Source: Rhodococcus sp. ARC_M5
GTDB lineage: Bacteria > Actinomycetota > Actinomycetes > Mycobacteriales > Mycobacteriaceae
Assembly: GCF_022810405.1 (NCBI RefSeq)
Contig: NZ_JALGQE010000017.1
Location: forward strand, 1-64,000
Length of the DNA: 64,000 nt
Direction: 5' to 3'
In this document: piece after piece, positions 29,894-40,330 of the stretch
How positions within the stretch are numbered: position 1 is the stretch's first letter
Layout of the letters: each line of letters starts with the position of its first letter
The notes under the pieces: generated by a model
Database searches by the model: none
What the model saw: the letters and a program-made list of their open reading frames with translations, nothing else
Told to the model about the DNA's origin: nothing
Translations under genes and position numbers: made by a program

Positions 29894-31309
29894 TCATGTG
29901 CCGTGCAGTGCGCGTCCCCGGACATAGACGCCGACGATGGCCGGCTCGCGCATCGCCATCAGTAGCGCGAACAGGGTCTGGTCGCGGGCGAGTTCGGGAT
30001 CGTCGGCGCGGACGCCGTGGTCGATCGCCGTCGCGAGCTGCGGCCACGCGGACGGATCGACGACGACGAAGTCGGCTTCTTTGCCTGCGTCGAAGTTGCC
30101 GATTCGGCTCTCCATGTCCAGCGCGCGGGCCCCCGCGAGGGTTCCGGTGAACAGCAACTCCGCCGGGTGCAGCGACAGTCCGGCGTCGCCGGCCTCGGAG
30201 ATGTGCACCTTGAACGCATCGGCGAGGACCTGCGGCAGCAGCCATTCGTCACCTCCGCCGAAGTCCGAACCGATGGCGATGTTCACCCCCGCGGCGACGG
30301 TTCGCTTCCACGGCATGGTGCCCGAGCCCAGGAACTGCTGCGAGGTAGGACAGTGCGCAATGGAGGTGCCGGTTTCGGCCAACCGCTCGAGTTCGATGTC
30401 CTGGCAGTGCACCGCGTGGGCCAGGATGGTGCGCCGACCCAGGAAGCTCTTGCCGCCCACCTGCGATCCCGGCAGAAACTTGCCGTCGTAGGTGTCGAGG
30501 TAGGTGTCCACCCCGTAGGCGTTCTTGGTGGCGTCGATCTCGCCGGTACCCGGCCGGTTGTTCTCGTTCAGGTGCGTGTGGAAGTAGACACCTCGGGCGC
30601 GGACGGAATCGTAGAGCTCGCCGAGATTCTTCAGCGTCTCGGTTGTCACCGAGAGCGAGAACCGCGGTACGACGGCCACATGCAACATCGCCGTGTCGAC
30701 GTCGCCGGTATCTGCCGCGTGCCACTTCTCGATCTCCTCGGACACCAGTCGGATGGCCTCGTCCTCACCGGTGATCAACGCCTGCGCCGACGCCGGGCCG
30801 GTGGTCTGAACTCCGCGTCCACTGACGATGCGCAGCCCGTGCTCCAGCGTCTCGGCGAACAGCGAATCCTGCGCGTGCGGGAACGCCGATCCGAACACCA
30901 TCGCCTGCGTCGTTCCGGCCCGGATTCGCGCGGCGCAGAAATCTCTGGCCGCCGCGGCGGCGAACTCGGGATCGGCGAAGCGAGACTCGGACGGGAAGAT
31001 GCACGTGTTCAGCCATTCGAGTAGTTGCCCGCCGCCGTAGGAATCACCCGCATAGGTCTGCGGAAAGTGAATGTGGGTGTCCACGAATCCCGGCAGCAGA
31101 AACCCGGGACGATGATCAGCGATCTCCCGGTGCGCGTAGTGCGTTGGCAGAGAATCGAACTCGCCACAGAACTCGATCGTGCCCTCGCCGGACACCACCA
31201 GCGCACCGTCGGGAATCGACACCAACGACGCGGCAGCGTCGAGCACCGTGGGCGATCCGGCGACGTGAAAGATGTGGCCGCGGTGCACGCGTGCGGTATC
31301 GGAAGTCAC
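29894..31309 (-). CDS. guaD: Guanine deaminase
   Basis: This zinc amidohydrolase converts guanine to xanthine in purine salvage and catabolism. The 471-residue product has the metal motif PGFVDTHIHFPQ (H79, H81), HLNENNRPGTGEI, a later histidine in LAHAVHCQD and the aspartate in IGSDFGGGDEWL. Its two downstream neighbours are lipoproteins with no obvious purine link. Confidence 0.93.
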   Translation of the reverse strand: MTSDTARVHRGHIFHVAGSPTVLDAAASLVSIPDGALVVSGEGTIEFCGEFDSLPTHYAHREIADHRPGFLLPGFVDTHIHFPQTYAGDSYGGGQLLEWLNTCIFPSESRFADPEFAAAAARDFCAARIRAGTTQAMVFGSAFPHAQDSLFAETLEHGLRIVSGRGVQTTGPASAQALITGEDEAIRLVSEEIEKWHAADTGDVDTAMLHVAVVPRFSLSVTTETLKNLGELYDSVRARGVYFHTHLNENNRPGTGEIDATKNAYGVDTYLDTYDGKFLPGSQVGGKSFLGRRTILAHAVHCQDIELERLAETGTSIAHCPTSQQFLGSGTMPWKRTVAAGVNIAIGSDFGGGDEWLLPQVLADAFKVHISEAGDAGLSLHPAELLFTGTLAGARALDMESRIGNFDAGKEADFVVVDPSAWPQLATAIDHGVRADDPELARDQTLFALLMAMREPAIVGVYVRGRALHGT

Positions 31310-31357
31310 CCGCCAGACTCAAGCACAGGTCGGTCGGCGCTGCAGACCGTGTGGGTT

Positions 31358-31987
31358 CTAGCGAGCTCCCACCGACGCTGCGGACAGCCGCGAGTTCAAC
31401 GATGTATCCAGTACCTCGGCCCACGATCTGACGACCTCGGCACGGCGTCGCGCATCGTCGGTGAGCACATCGGCGAGACCCAGTCCTCTAGCGAGGTCGA
31501 GGGTTGCCTGCACCAGACGGTGGGTGACGGGATCGTTGTCGTCGACACCGAGGTTCTCGACGGCCATCTGGTGGGCACGACGGCCGAACCGTTCCTCGAG
31601 CGGCACGATGCGATCGCGCAACTCGGGGTCGGCCGACGCTGCCGTCCAGACCTGCAGTGCGGCTTTGAACATCGGGCCGGTGTAGTACTCGACGAGCCGC
31701 TCGACCACGAGTTTCGTCCGGCCGGGACCCGGCGGGATCTCCTGGGCCTCGCGGCGTGCGTGGTCCATTCGAGTGTCGAACATGTACTCGAGGGCTCCGG
31801 TGATCAGGTCCTCACGCGTCGGGAAATGGTGCTGGGTCGCGCCGCGAGAGACGCCGGCGCGTTCGGCGACGACGCCCACGGTCGTGGCGCTCCACCCCTG
31901 CTCGGCGAGTGAATCGATCGTCGCCTCGAGCAGTCGCTGACGCGTGACCCTGCTGCGGTCCTGCTTGGGTTCGCGCGCCATCACCAT
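31358..31987 (-). CDS. TetR-family regulator, last gene of the carboxylase operon
   Basis: The 209-residue protein has an N-terminal HTH (RQRLLEATIDSLAEQGWSATTVGVVAERAGVSRGATQHHF) of TetR type, quoted as position about 16-53 rather than as a single motif. The effector domain is typical of acyl-CoA-responsive regulators. ATG 31987 is preferred to ATG 31993 because GGGAG sits 7 nt before the former and only one base before the latter. It follows the enoyl-CoA hydratase stop by 36 bp and probably autoregulates the operon through the palindrome at 41172. Confidence 0.88.
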   Translation of the reverse strand: MVMAREPKQDRSRVTRQRLLEATIDSLAEQGWSATTVGVVAERAGVSRGATQHHFPTREDLITGALEYMFDTRMDHARREAQEIPPGPGRTKLVVERLVEYYTGPMFKAALQVWTAASADPELRDRIVPLEERFGRRAHQMAVENLGVDDNDPVTHRLVQATLDLARGLGLADVLTDDARRRAEVVRSWAEVLDTSLNSRLSAASVGAR

Positions 31988-32023
31988 CGCCATACTCCCT
32001 ACTGCTACCGACGCTCTGCCGAC

Positions 32024-32776
32024 CTACTTTTCGACCACCCAGGACGGCGGCCTCTTCTCCAGAAAAGACATCATCCCCTCTCGGGCCTCGTCCGATGCAA
32101 ACAACCTGGCCGATTGCTCGGCGACGGCCGTTCCGCGTTCGTCGATCTCGCGTCGGATCGCTGCCGTGGTGAGCTGTTTCGACTCGGCCAGGCCCTGCGG
32201 CGAGCACTTCCGAAACATGATCATGTAGTCGGCCACCGCGGCCGCGGGAACGGCGTCGGCCGCGGTGACCAGGCCGATCGCCTCGGCCGTCGCCCCGTCG
32301 AACGTCTCCCCGGTGAGGAAGTAGTGACTCGCCGCGCGGGACGTCAGCCGCGGCAGCACGGCCACCGAGATGACCGATGCCGCGAGCCCGAGCCGCACCT
32401 CGGTCAGTGCGAACGAACTCTCGGGTCCGGCGATCGCGATGTCACACGCCGCAACCAGGCCCATGCCGCCGGCCCGCACATGTCCGTCGATGTGACAGAT
32501 GACGGGTTTCGGGGTGTCGATGATCAGCCGCATCAGATCGAGCATCTGCCGGGTGCGTAACTCCGGGGACGCACCGGCCTCTCGGAGGTCGGCACCGGCG
32601 CAGAACGTCGTGCCGGTGTGACCGAGCACGATCGTTCTGACGTCGTCGTCGTGCGCCGCAGCGATCAGGCCCGCCGTCAGTTCCTCGACCAACACCGAGG
32701 ACAACGCATTTCGGTTCTCCGGCGAATCCAACGTCAAATACGCCGTGCTCGTGGAGTTCTCGGCGAGAACGGCCAT
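32024..32776 (-). CDS. Enoyl-CoA hydratase/isomerase family protein
   Basis: The 250-residue crotonase-fold protein has the oxyanion-hole segments TTFCAGADLRE and IDGHVRAGGMGLVAACD. In the position of one catalytic glutamate it has ALTEVRLGLAAS. Within this operon it would hydrate the carboxylated enoyl-CoA product, analogous to glutaconyl-CoA hydratases of leucine and citronellol degradation. ATG 32776 overlaps the dehydrogenase stop by one base (TGATG). Confidence 0.88.
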   Translation of the reverse strand: MAVLAENSTSTAYLTLDSPENRNALSSVLVEELTAGLIAAAHDDDVRTIVLGHTGTTFCAGADLREAGASPELRTRQMLDLMRLIIDTPKPVICHIDGHVRAGGMGLVAACDIAIAGPESSFALTEVRLGLAASVISVAVLPRLTSRAASHYFLTGETFDGATAEAIGLVTAADAVPAAAVADYMIMFRKCSPQGLAESKQLTTAAIRREIDERGTAVAEQSARLFASDEAREGMMSFLEKRPPSWVVEK

Positions 32777-33936
32777 CAGTAGCTTCTCGGCAGTCCGAGC
32801 GAGTGCTGGCTCACGAAGTTCAGAATCATCTCCCGACTCACCGGTGCGACGCGCGCGATACGAGCCGCTCCGAGCATTGCAGCCAAGCCGTACTCACTGC
32901 TCAACCCGGCACCACCGTGGGTTTGGATCGCCTGATCGAGCGCCTTGATGCTGGCCTCGGCCGCAGCGTATTTGGCCATGTTCGCAGCCTCGGCAGCGCC
33001 GAAGTCGTCGCCGGAGTCGTAGAGCACCGCAGCCTTCTGCATCATCAATTTCGCCAACTCCAGCTCGATCTTGCACTGCGCCAACGGGTGCGCCAAGCCT
33101 TGGTGGGCCCCGATCGGCGTCTTCCAGACGGTGCGCTCCTTGGCGTACTTCACTGCGGCATCGATGGCGTACCGGCCCATTCCGATGGCCATCGCGGCAC
33201 CGAGGATGCGCTCGGGGTTCAGTCCCGCGAACAGCTGCATCAGGGCAGCGTCGGCCTCACCGACGAGTGCCTCGGCGGGCAACCGGACGTCGTCGAGGAA
33301 CAGCACGAACTGGTGATCGGGTTCGACGATGTCCATCTCCATCTGCGTCTTCTGCAGACCCGGAGCGTCCGTGGGCACGATGAACAGGGCAGGCTTGAGC
33401 TTGCCGGTCTTGGAGTCCTCGGTGCGCGCGACGATCAAGACAGCGTCGGCCTGATCGACACCGGAGATGTAGATCTTGTTGCCCTTGAGGACCCACTCGT
33501 CGCCGTCACGGCGCGCAGTGGTGGTGATCTGATGCGAATTGGATCCGGCGTCGGGCTCGGTGATGCCGAAGACCATGATCTTGGATCCGTCGGCGAGGGC
33601 GGTGAGCCACTCCTGCTTCTGATCGCCCGTGCCGTACTTGCCGATGATGGTGCCGCAGATGGCAGGGCTGACGACCACGAGCAGCAGACCGGCACCGTGC
33701 GCAGCCAACTCCTCCTGCACGAGAGCGAGTTCGTAGATGCCTGCGCCGCCGCCGCCGTACTCCTCGGGCAGATTGACGCCGAGGAAGCCGAGCTTGCCCG
33801 CCTCGTTCCACAGCTCGGTCAGCGGCTCACCCTTGCGCGCCTTGGGCAACACGTAGTCGATGTAGTTGTAGCGCTTGCCCAGTGACGAGACTGCGTTGCG
33901 CAGTCCCTTCTGCTCTTCGGTTTCGATGAAACTCAT
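32776..33936 (-). CDS. Acyl-CoA dehydrogenase (first of two)
   Basis: This FAD-dependent alpha,beta-dehydrogenase has 386 residues with FGITEPDAGSNSHQ and the C-terminal QTHGGAGLSSEYGLAAMLGAARI segment typical of the family. It resembles members acting on branched or unusual acyl-CoAs. ATG 33936 overlaps the biotin-carboxylase stop by 4 bp. Confidence 0.9.
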   Translation of the reverse strand: MSFIETEEQKGLRNAVSSLGKRYNYIDYVLPKARKGEPLTELWNEAGKLGFLGVNLPEEYGGGGAGIYELALVQEELAAHGAGLLLVVVSPAICGTIIGKYGTGDQKQEWLTALADGSKIMVFGITEPDAGSNSHQITTTARRDGDEWVLKGNKIYISGVDQADAVLIVARTEDSKTGKLKPALFIVPTDAPGLQKTQMEMDIVEPDHQFVLFLDDVRLPAEALVGEADAALMQLFAGLNPERILGAAMAIGMGRYAIDAAVKYAKERTVWKTPIGAHQGLAHPLAQCKIELELAKLMMQKAAVLYDSGDDFGAAEAANMAKYAAAEASIKALDQAIQTHGGAGLSSEYGLAAMLGAARIARVAPVSREMILNFVSQHSLGLPRSY

Positions 33937-35891
33937 GCTTGCTCTGCTCCTTCTGATACCACGGCCAGAACTGCACCGACCTCGACTTGTTGACCCTGCT
34001 GAACGTTCAGTTCCGTGAGCACACCGTCTGCAGGTGCGGTCACCGTGTGTTCCATCTTCATCGCCTCCAGCCACAGGATGGGCTGACCGGCGGTGACGGT
34101 ATCGCCCTGCGCGGCAGCGATTCTGATGACGCTGCCCGGCATCGGAGCGAGAAGTGAACCAGCCGCGACCTGGTCGGTGGGGTCGGTGAACCGCGGGGCC
34201 CTGATCAACCGAACCGGACCGAGCGCCGAATCCACGAAGACAGCCGAACCGTAGCTGCCGACCGTGAAGATACGTCGAATACCGTTGTCGTCCAACGTCA
34301 CCGAGGTCGGCGTGTGCTCCACCAGTTCGACACCCTCCACCGAGGAGGTGAGCCCGCTGCGTCCGATCGAATATTCGACGGTGATGTCGTTGTAGGTCTT
34401 GCGCTGCGGCTGCGACCGCAGGTTTCGCCAACCGCCGGGCAGTCCCCGATTCACGCGTGCTCGTTGGAGGTTGCTCGCCGCGTCGGCCAGAGCAGCTGCG
34501 AGAGCGGACAGTTCCTCGCCTCGGCCGTGCGCGATCGGCTGAGCCAGGACGTCGAGGCCGTGCGTGTCGAAGAATGCCGTATCGGTATCCCCCGCCACGA
34601 ACGCCGGGTGCCGCAGAATGTTGACCAGCAGATCGCGGTTGGTCTTCAGGCCGTGAACGGTGGCCTTCTGCAACGCTTTGGCCAGTAGGTTCGCTGCCTG
34701 ATCCCGCGTCGGCGCGAAGGAGATGACCTTCGCCAGCATCGGGTCGTAGTGAGTTCCCACCACACTGCCGGTCTCGACGCCGGAGTCCACTCTGATGTAT
34801 CCAGCTTTGTCCGACACCTCGAACTGCGCACCGGGAATCTCGAATCGGTGCACGGCACCGCTCTGTGGCTGCCAGTCCTGGGCCGGATCCTCGGCGTAGA
34901 GGCGAACTTCGATGGAGTGTCCGCGAGTTGCCGGCTGCTCGGCGGGCAACCGCTCCCCCGCTGCCACCCGAATCTGCAGTGCTACCAGATCGAGTCCCGT
35001 CGTGCATTCGGTGACCGGGTGTTCCACCTGCAGCCGGGTGTTCATCTCGAGGAAGAAGAAATTCCCCTTCTCGTCGGCGAGGAATTCGACCGTGCCTGCA
35101 CCCTCGTAGCCGATCGCCTCGGTGGCCAGTGTCGCCGCATGGAAGAGCTTCTCGCGCATGCCGTCGATGCGTTCGACGAGCGGCGACGGAGCCTCCTCGA
35201 CGACCTTCTGGTGACGACGCTGAATAGAGCATTCACGCTCGCCCACCGTCCACACGGTGCCGAATCTGTCTGCCATCACCTGCACTTCGATGTGCCGGCC
35301 GGTCTCGATGTACCGCTCGACGAACACCGTTCCGTCGCCGAATGCCGAGAGTGCCTCGCGCCCGGCCGCTTCCAGCTCCGAATCCAGGTTCTCCAGGTTG
35401 CGCACGATACGCATGCCGCGCCCGCCGCCGCCTGCGGACGCCTTGATCAACACCGGAAGTTCGTTCTCGGTGACCGACTCGGGATCGAGCTGGGTCAGCA
35501 CCGGCACTCCGGCGTCGGCCATCATCTTCTTGGACTCGACCTTCGAGCCCATCAATTCGATGGCCTTGACGGGCGGCCCGATCCACGTCAGGCCGGCGTT
35601 CTGCACCTGCTGCGCAAAATCGGCGTTCTCGGACAGGAATCCGTATCCCGGATGCACGGCGTCGGCTCCGGCCGCCGCGGCTGCCGCGATGACGAGCTCG
35701 CCGCGCAGGTACGTCTCGGCCGAACTGTTTCCGGGTAGCCGCACTGCCGCATCGGCCTCACGCACGTGCGGAGAGTTCGCGTCGGCGTCGGAGAAGACCG
35801 CGACGGTGTCGATGCCTTCGGCGCGGCAGGTAGTGAAGACGCGGCGGGCAATTTCGCCGCGGTTGGCTACGAGGACGGACGTTACGGTCAT
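33933..35891 (-). CDS. Acyl-CoA carboxylase alpha subunit (biotin carboxylase + BCCP)
   Basis: The 652-residue protein has an ATP-grasp biotin carboxylase domain (about 1-445, with GGGGRGM phosphate loop and EMNTRLQVEHPVTE) and a C-terminal biotinyl domain with LEAMKMEH, whose lysine is biotinylated. Domain layout and operon context match MccA/AtuF-type alpha subunits that carboxylate 3-methylcrotonyl-CoA or geranyl-CoA. ATG 35891 starts 4 nt after the beta-subunit stop. Confidence 0.93.
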   Translation of the reverse strand: MTVTSVLVANRGEIARRVFTTCRAEGIDTVAVFSDADANSPHVREADAAVRLPGNSSAETYLRGELVIAAAAAAGADAVHPGYGFLSENADFAQQVQNAGLTWIGPPVKAIELMGSKVESKKMMADAGVPVLTQLDPESVTENELPVLIKASAGGGGRGMRIVRNLENLDSELEAAGREALSAFGDGTVFVERYIETGRHIEVQVMADRFGTVWTVGERECSIQRRHQKVVEEAPSPLVERIDGMREKLFHAATLATEAIGYEGAGTVEFLADEKGNFFFLEMNTRLQVEHPVTECTTGLDLVALQIRVAAGERLPAEQPATRGHSIEVRLYAEDPAQDWQPQSGAVHRFEIPGAQFEVSDKAGYIRVDSGVETGSVVGTHYDPMLAKVISFAPTRDQAANLLAKALQKATVHGLKTNRDLLVNILRHPAFVAGDTDTAFFDTHGLDVLAQPIAHGRGEELSALAAALADAASNLQRARVNRGLPGGWRNLRSQPQRKTYNDITVEYSIGRSGLTSSVEGVELVEHTPTSVTLDDNGIRRIFTVGSYGSAVFVDSALGPVRLIRAPRFTDPTDQVAAGSLLAPMPGSVIRIAAAQGDTVTAGQPILWLEAMKMEHTVTAPADGVLTELNVQQGQQVEVGAVLAVVSEGAEQA

Positions 35892-35895
35892 GGCT

Positions 35896-37494
35896 TCACA
35901 TCCGGAAGACACCGAAGTTGGCGGTGCCTTCGATCGGGGCGGTGGCGATGGCCGACAGGCACATTCCCACCACCGTGCGGGTATCACGGGGGTCGATGAC
36001 GCCGTCGTCGTAGAGGCGTCCGGAGAGGAACATCGGCATCGACTCGGCCTCGATCTGGCCTTCGATCATCGCGCGCATGCCGGCATCTGCTTCGGCGTCG
36101 AAGGCTTGTCCACGAGCTTCGGCGGCGGCGCGTCCGACGATGGAGATGACACCGGCGAGCTGCGCGCCACCCATGACGGCGGACTTGCTGGACGGCCAGG
36201 CGAACAGGAAACGCGGATCGAAGGCGCGACCGCACATGCCGTAGTGGCCGGCTCCGTACGAGGCGCCGAGCAGAATCGAGATGTGCGGGACGGTGGAGTT
36301 GGAGACGGCGTTGATCATCATCGAACCGTGTTTGATCATGCCGCCCTCTTCGTATTCCTTACCCACCATGTAGCCGGTGGTGTTGTGCAGGAACAGAAGT
36401 GGAGTGTTCGACCGGTTGGCGAGCTGGATGAACTGCGTCGCCTTCTGCGATTCCTCGCTGAACAGCACACCGCGGGCATTGGCGAGAATGCCGATCGGAT
36501 AGCCGTGCAGCTCGGCCCAGCCGGTGACGAGCGATCCGCCGTACATCGGCTTGAACTCGTCGAAATCGGAGCCGTCGACGATGCGGGCGATGACCTCGCG
36601 GGGATCGAACGGGATCTTCAGATCGGTGGGGACGATGCCGAGCAAGTCCTCGGGGTCGGCGAGCGGCTCGATGACCTCGACGCGAGGCTCGGGGCCCTTC
36701 TTCTTCCAGTTGAGCCGGGAGACGATGCTGCGTCCGATGCGGATGGCGTCCTGCTCGTCGACGGCGAAATAGTCTGCGAGGCCGGACTTTCGAGCGTGCA
36801 TCTCGGCCCCACCGAGCGACTCGTCGTCGGAGTCCTCACCGGTGGCCATCTTGACGAGTGGCGGCCCTGCGAGGAAGACCTTGGATCGTTCCTTGACCAT
36901 CACGACGTGATCGGACATACCGGGGATGTATGCGCCGCCGGCGGTGGAGTTGCCGAACACCAGGGCGATGGTGGGGATGCCCGCCGCCGAGAGCTGCGTC
37001 AGATCACGGAACATGCGACCGCCGGGGATGAACACCTCCTTCTGCGTCGGCAGATCGGCTCCACCGGATTCGACCAGTGAGATCACCGGAAGCCGGTTCT
37101 GCGTGGCGATGTCGTTGCCGCGGAACCCCTTCTTCAGAGTCCACGGATTGCTCGCTCCGCCGCGGACCGTCGGGTCGTTGGCCACGATGAGGCATTCGAC
37201 GCCGCACACGACGCCGATACCCATGACGGTGCTGGCTCCGACGGGAAAGTCGCTACCCCAGGCCGCGAGTGGGCACAGCTCGAGAAACGCGGAATCCTCG
37301 TCGATCAGCAACTCGATGCGTTCGCGGGCCAGGAGCTTGCCGCGCTTCTTGTGCCGCTCGACGTATTTCTGACCTCCGCCGAGCAGAGCCTTCGAGTGCT
37401 CGGCGTCGATCTCGCTCAGCTTGGTGTTCATGGCTTCGACGCTTCCGGCGTACTGCTCCGATGCCGTGTCGAGGGTGGACTTGAGCACGCTCAT
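35896..37494 (-). CDS. Acyl-CoA carboxylase beta subunit (carboxyltransferase)
   Basis: The 532-residue carboxyltransferase of the MccB/AtuC type has SLVESGGADLPTQKEVFIPGG and LGASYGAGHYGMCGRAFDPRF (two separate conserved blocks). It transfers CO2 from biotin to the gamma carbon of an enoyl-CoA in the methylcrotonyl/geranyl-CoA group. ATG 37494 overlaps the upstream dehydrogenase stop (ATGA). Confidence 0.93.
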   Translation of the reverse strand: MSVLKSTLDTASEQYAGSVEAMNTKLSEIDAEHSKALLGGGQKYVERHKKRGKLLARERIELLIDEDSAFLELCPLAAWGSDFPVGASTVMGIGVVCGVECLIVANDPTVRGGASNPWTLKKGFRGNDIATQNRLPVISLVESGGADLPTQKEVFIPGGRMFRDLTQLSAAGIPTIALVFGNSTAGGAYIPGMSDHVVMVKERSKVFLAGPPLVKMATGEDSDDESLGGAEMHARKSGLADYFAVDEQDAIRIGRSIVSRLNWKKKGPEPRVEVIEPLADPEDLLGIVPTDLKIPFDPREVIARIVDGSDFDEFKPMYGGSLVTGWAELHGYPIGILANARGVLFSEESQKATQFIQLANRSNTPLLFLHNTTGYMVGKEYEEGGMIKHGSMMINAVSNSTVPHISILLGASYGAGHYGMCGRAFDPRFLFAWPSSKSAVMGGAQLAGVISIVGRAAAEARGQAFDAEADAGMRAMIEGQIEAESMPMFLSGRLYDDGVIDPRDTRTVVGMCLSAIATAPIEGTANFGVFRM

Positions 37495-38639
37495 GCCTGG
37501 TACCCCAATCGTTTTGCTGCCAGTCCGGTGAGGATTTCGGTGGTGCCGCCGCCGATACCGAGGATGCGCATGTCGCGGTACTGCCGCTCGACCTCGCTCT
37601 CGCGCATGTAGCCGAGTCCCCCGAAGAGTTGGACAGCCTGATTGGCGACCCACTCTCCGGACTCGACGGCCGTGTTCTTCGCGAAGCAGACCTCGGCGAT
37701 GAAGTCTTGGTTCTCCTGCATGGACCGCTCGACGAGCGAACGGGTGTAGACGCGGGCGATGTCGATCTTGCGCGCCATCTCGGTGACGGTGTTCTGTACG
37801 GATTGCCGTGCGATGAGCGGCTTTCCGAATGTTTCGCGATCACGGACCCACTGCAACGTGAGATCGAGGCACCGCTGTGCGCTGGCATAGGCCTGCGCGG
37901 CGAGGGCGATGCGCTCGGTGAGGAACGCCTGCGCGATCTGTGCGAAGCCACTGTTCTCGGCACCGATCAGGTTGCTCACCGGCACTCGGGCGTCGACGAA
38001 CGAGAGCTCCGCGGTATCGGATGCGCGCCAACCCATCTTGTCGAGCTTGCTGGTGACCTCGAACCCGGGTGTGCCCTTCTCGATGACGAGCAGGGAGACG
38101 CCTGCAGCCCCCTCGCCGCCGGTGCGGACCGCGGTGACGATGAAATCGGCTCGGCATCCGGAGGTGATGTACGTCTTGGATCCGTTGACGACGTAGTGCT
38201 CGCCATCTTTGACGGCTTTCGTCCTGAGGTGGCCGACGTCGGAGCCGCCACCCGGCTCGGTGATGGCGAGCGAGCCGATCTTCTCCCCCGCGAGCGTGGG
38301 CTCGACCCACTTCTCGATCTGCTGCGGGTCTCGGGCGGCAATCAAGTGCGGCAATGAAATTCCGCTGGTGAACAGAGATGCGAACAGTCCACCCGACGCG
38401 CCGGCCTGGTGCATCTCCTCGCAGATCACGACGGCGTCGGCCAGATCACCGCCGCTGCCACCGACCTCCTCGGGGAAGCCCGCGCCGAGCAAGCCGAGAG
38501 CGGCCGCCTTCTTGTGCAGCTCACGCGGAATCTCGCCGTCGGCTTCCCACTGGTTCATATGCGGCGCGATGTCCTGCTCCACGAAACTGCGAACGGTCTT
38601 GCGCAGCTGCTGACGCTCCGGCGTCGTCCAGATGTTCAT
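37491..38639 (-). CDS. Acyl-CoA dehydrogenase (second of two)
   Basis: The 382-residue protein has the flavin/substrate motifs LAITEPGGGSDV and the C-terminal QLFGGLGYMRESEVERQYRD and LGIGGGTTEI. It resembles isovaleryl- or citronellyl-CoA dehydrogenase-type enzymes. ATG 38639 overlaps the AtuA-like stop by 4 bp. Upstream open codons are the end of the preceding gene. Confidence 0.91.
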   Translation of the reverse strand: MNIWTTPERQQLRKTVRSFVEQDIAPHMNQWEADGEIPRELHKKAAALGLLGAGFPEEVGGSGGDLADAVVICEEMHQAGASGGLFASLFTSGISLPHLIAARDPQQIEKWVEPTLAGEKIGSLAITEPGGGSDVGHLRTKAVKDGEHYVVNGSKTYITSGCRADFIVTAVRTGGEGAAGVSLLVIEKGTPGFEVTSKLDKMGWRASDTAELSFVDARVPVSNLIGAENSGFAQIAQAFLTERIALAAQAYASAQRCLDLTLQWVRDRETFGKPLIARQSVQNTVTEMARKIDIARVYTRSLVERSMQENQDFIAEVCFAKNTAVESGEWVANQAVQLFGGLGYMRESEVERQYRDMRILGIGGGTTEILTGLAAKRLGYQA

Positions 38640-40330
38640 ACGAGTGCTCCCTTGTAGGCAAGTGTTTCGGGGATGTCGATGTGACGCGACCGCAGCCACT
38701 CACCGAGCCCCTTGGCCTGTGGATCGAATCTGGCCTGCGATGCAACGCCCTGGCCGAGGATGCCCTCGATGACGAAGTTCACCGCCCGCAGGTTGGGAAG
38801 TACATGCCGAGTGACAGTGAGTTTGTCGGCCTCGGGCAGCATCTTCTTCAGGGTCTCGACCGTCAATGCGTGCACCAGCCAGGCGAATTCGTCATCGGTA
38901 CGTACCCACACCCCGACGTTGGCATTGCCGCCCTTGTCGCCGCTTCGGGCCGCGGCGATGGTTCCCAGTGGTAGCCGGATGGTCGCTTCGTCTGCTCTCG
39001 GTGGCGGGAGCGTCGGTTGATCGAGGGGTTCCAACGCCCGCGTGTCCGTCGACGGTGCGATGGCGCTTTCGGTGCCGTCCGCGAGATGCGCAAGGTGCGG
39101 CACCTCGGCCGCGTCGACGAATCCTGCCGTGAACACTCCGTACGGCGCGCCGTTGCCCGGGGGTGCAGTCACCGAGAATCCTGGGTAGCTGGCCAGTGCG
39201 AGTTCGACTGCCACGGCCGAGAACTGACGTCCGACGGCGTCGGGGTTGCTGTCGCGAGCCACGCAGCGCAGCAAGGCGCTGGCCGTCTCCTCCGTCTCGG
39301 CGTCCGGCTTGTCGGTACGCACGAGAGTCCACTTCAACTCGGCGGGTCGCGAGGGGAGCCAAGACTCGAATTGACGTTGCGCCAGTGCTGCTTTCGCCTC
39401 GATATCGAGGCCGGTGAGCACCATCGTGAATTCGTTGCGGAAGCCGCCGAGTGCATTGAGCGAGACCTTGTAGGTGGGCGGCGGAGCTTCGCCGGTCACG
39501 CCGCTGATGGAAACTCGATCGCTGGATTCCTGCGTCAGGATCGCTGAATCGATCCGTGCTGTCACATCGGGATTCGCATAACGCCCGCCGGTGATTTCGT
39601 ACAGCAACTGAGCAGTGACGGTACCGACGCTGACGGCACCCCCGGTTCCCTCGTGCTTGGTAATGACGCTCGACCCGTCGTTGTGAATCTCTGCGATCGG
39701 GAAGCCCGGGCGCGACATATCGGCAATCTCGGTGAAGAAGGAGTAGTTGCCACCCGTCGCCTGCGTTCCGCATTCGATGACGTGCCCTGCGACCACGGCC
39801 CCGGCCAGAGCGTCGTAATCGGTAGGTGTCCAACCGAAGTGGGCCGCCGCAGGACCGACGATCACACTGGCGTCGGTGACGCGCCCGGTGACCACGACGT
39901 CGGCACCGGAGTTCAGGCATTCCACGATGCCCCACGCGCCGAGGTAAGCATTTGCGGTCAGCGGGTTACCGAGGCCGAGTTCGGCCGCTCTGCCGAGAAG
40001 GTCGTCGCCGTCGACGTACGCTATTTTCGCACCGGAGTCGAGCTTCTCCAGCGCTTCGGCCAAGCCACGTGGGTTCAGACCACCGGCGTTGGCGACGATC
40101 TTGACACCCTTGTCGAGTGCCAGACCAAGGCAGTCCTCGGCTTGGCGCAGAAAGGTTTTGGCGTACCCACGGGTCGCGTCCTTCATCCGATCGCGGCCGA
40201 GGATGAGCATCGTCAGCTCGGCGAGGTAGTCACCCGTGAGGTAATCGAGTTCGCCGCCCTCCAGCATCTCGCGCATGGCGGAGAGGCGGTCTCCGTAGAA
40301 GCCTGAGCAGTTGCCGATACGTACGGTCAT
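38636..40330 (-). CDS. AtuA-family acyclic terpene utilization protein (DUF1446 + AtuA-like ferredoxin-fold domain)
   Basis: The 564-residue protein has an N-terminal DUF1446/AtuA domain (about 1-445; [30 protein letters not shown]) and a small C-terminal domain (about 460-564; [15 protein letters not shown]). AtuA is required for citronellol/geraniol growth in Pseudomonas, but its reaction is unassigned. Here it is the second gene of the operon and overlaps both neighbours. Confidence 0.88.
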   Translation of the reverse strand: MTVRIGNCSGFYGDRLSAMREMLEGGELDYLTGDYLAELTMLILGRDRMKDATRGYAKTFLRQAEDCLGLALDKGVKIVANAGGLNPRGLAEALEKLDSGAKIAYVDGDDLLGRAAELGLGNPLTANAYLGAWGIVECLNSGADVVVTGRVTDASVIVGPAAAHFGWTPTDYDALAGAVVAGHVIECGTQATGGNYSFFTEIADMSRPGFPIAEIHNDGSSVITKHEGTGGAVSVGTVTAQLLYEITGGRYANPDVTARIDSAILTQESSDRVSISGVTGEAPPPTYKVSLNALGGFRNEFTMVLTGLDIEAKAALAQRQFESWLPSRPAELKWTLVRTDKPDAETEETASALLRCVARDSNPDAVGRQFSAVAVELALASYPGFSVTAPPGNGAPYGVFTAGFVDAAEVPHLAHLADGTESAIAPSTDTRALEPLDQPTLPPPRADEATIRLPLGTIAAARSGDKGGNANVGVWVRTDDEFAWLVHALTVETLKKMLPEADKLTVTRHVLPNLRAVNFVIEGILGQGVASQARFDPQAKGLGEWLRSRHIDIPETLAYKGALV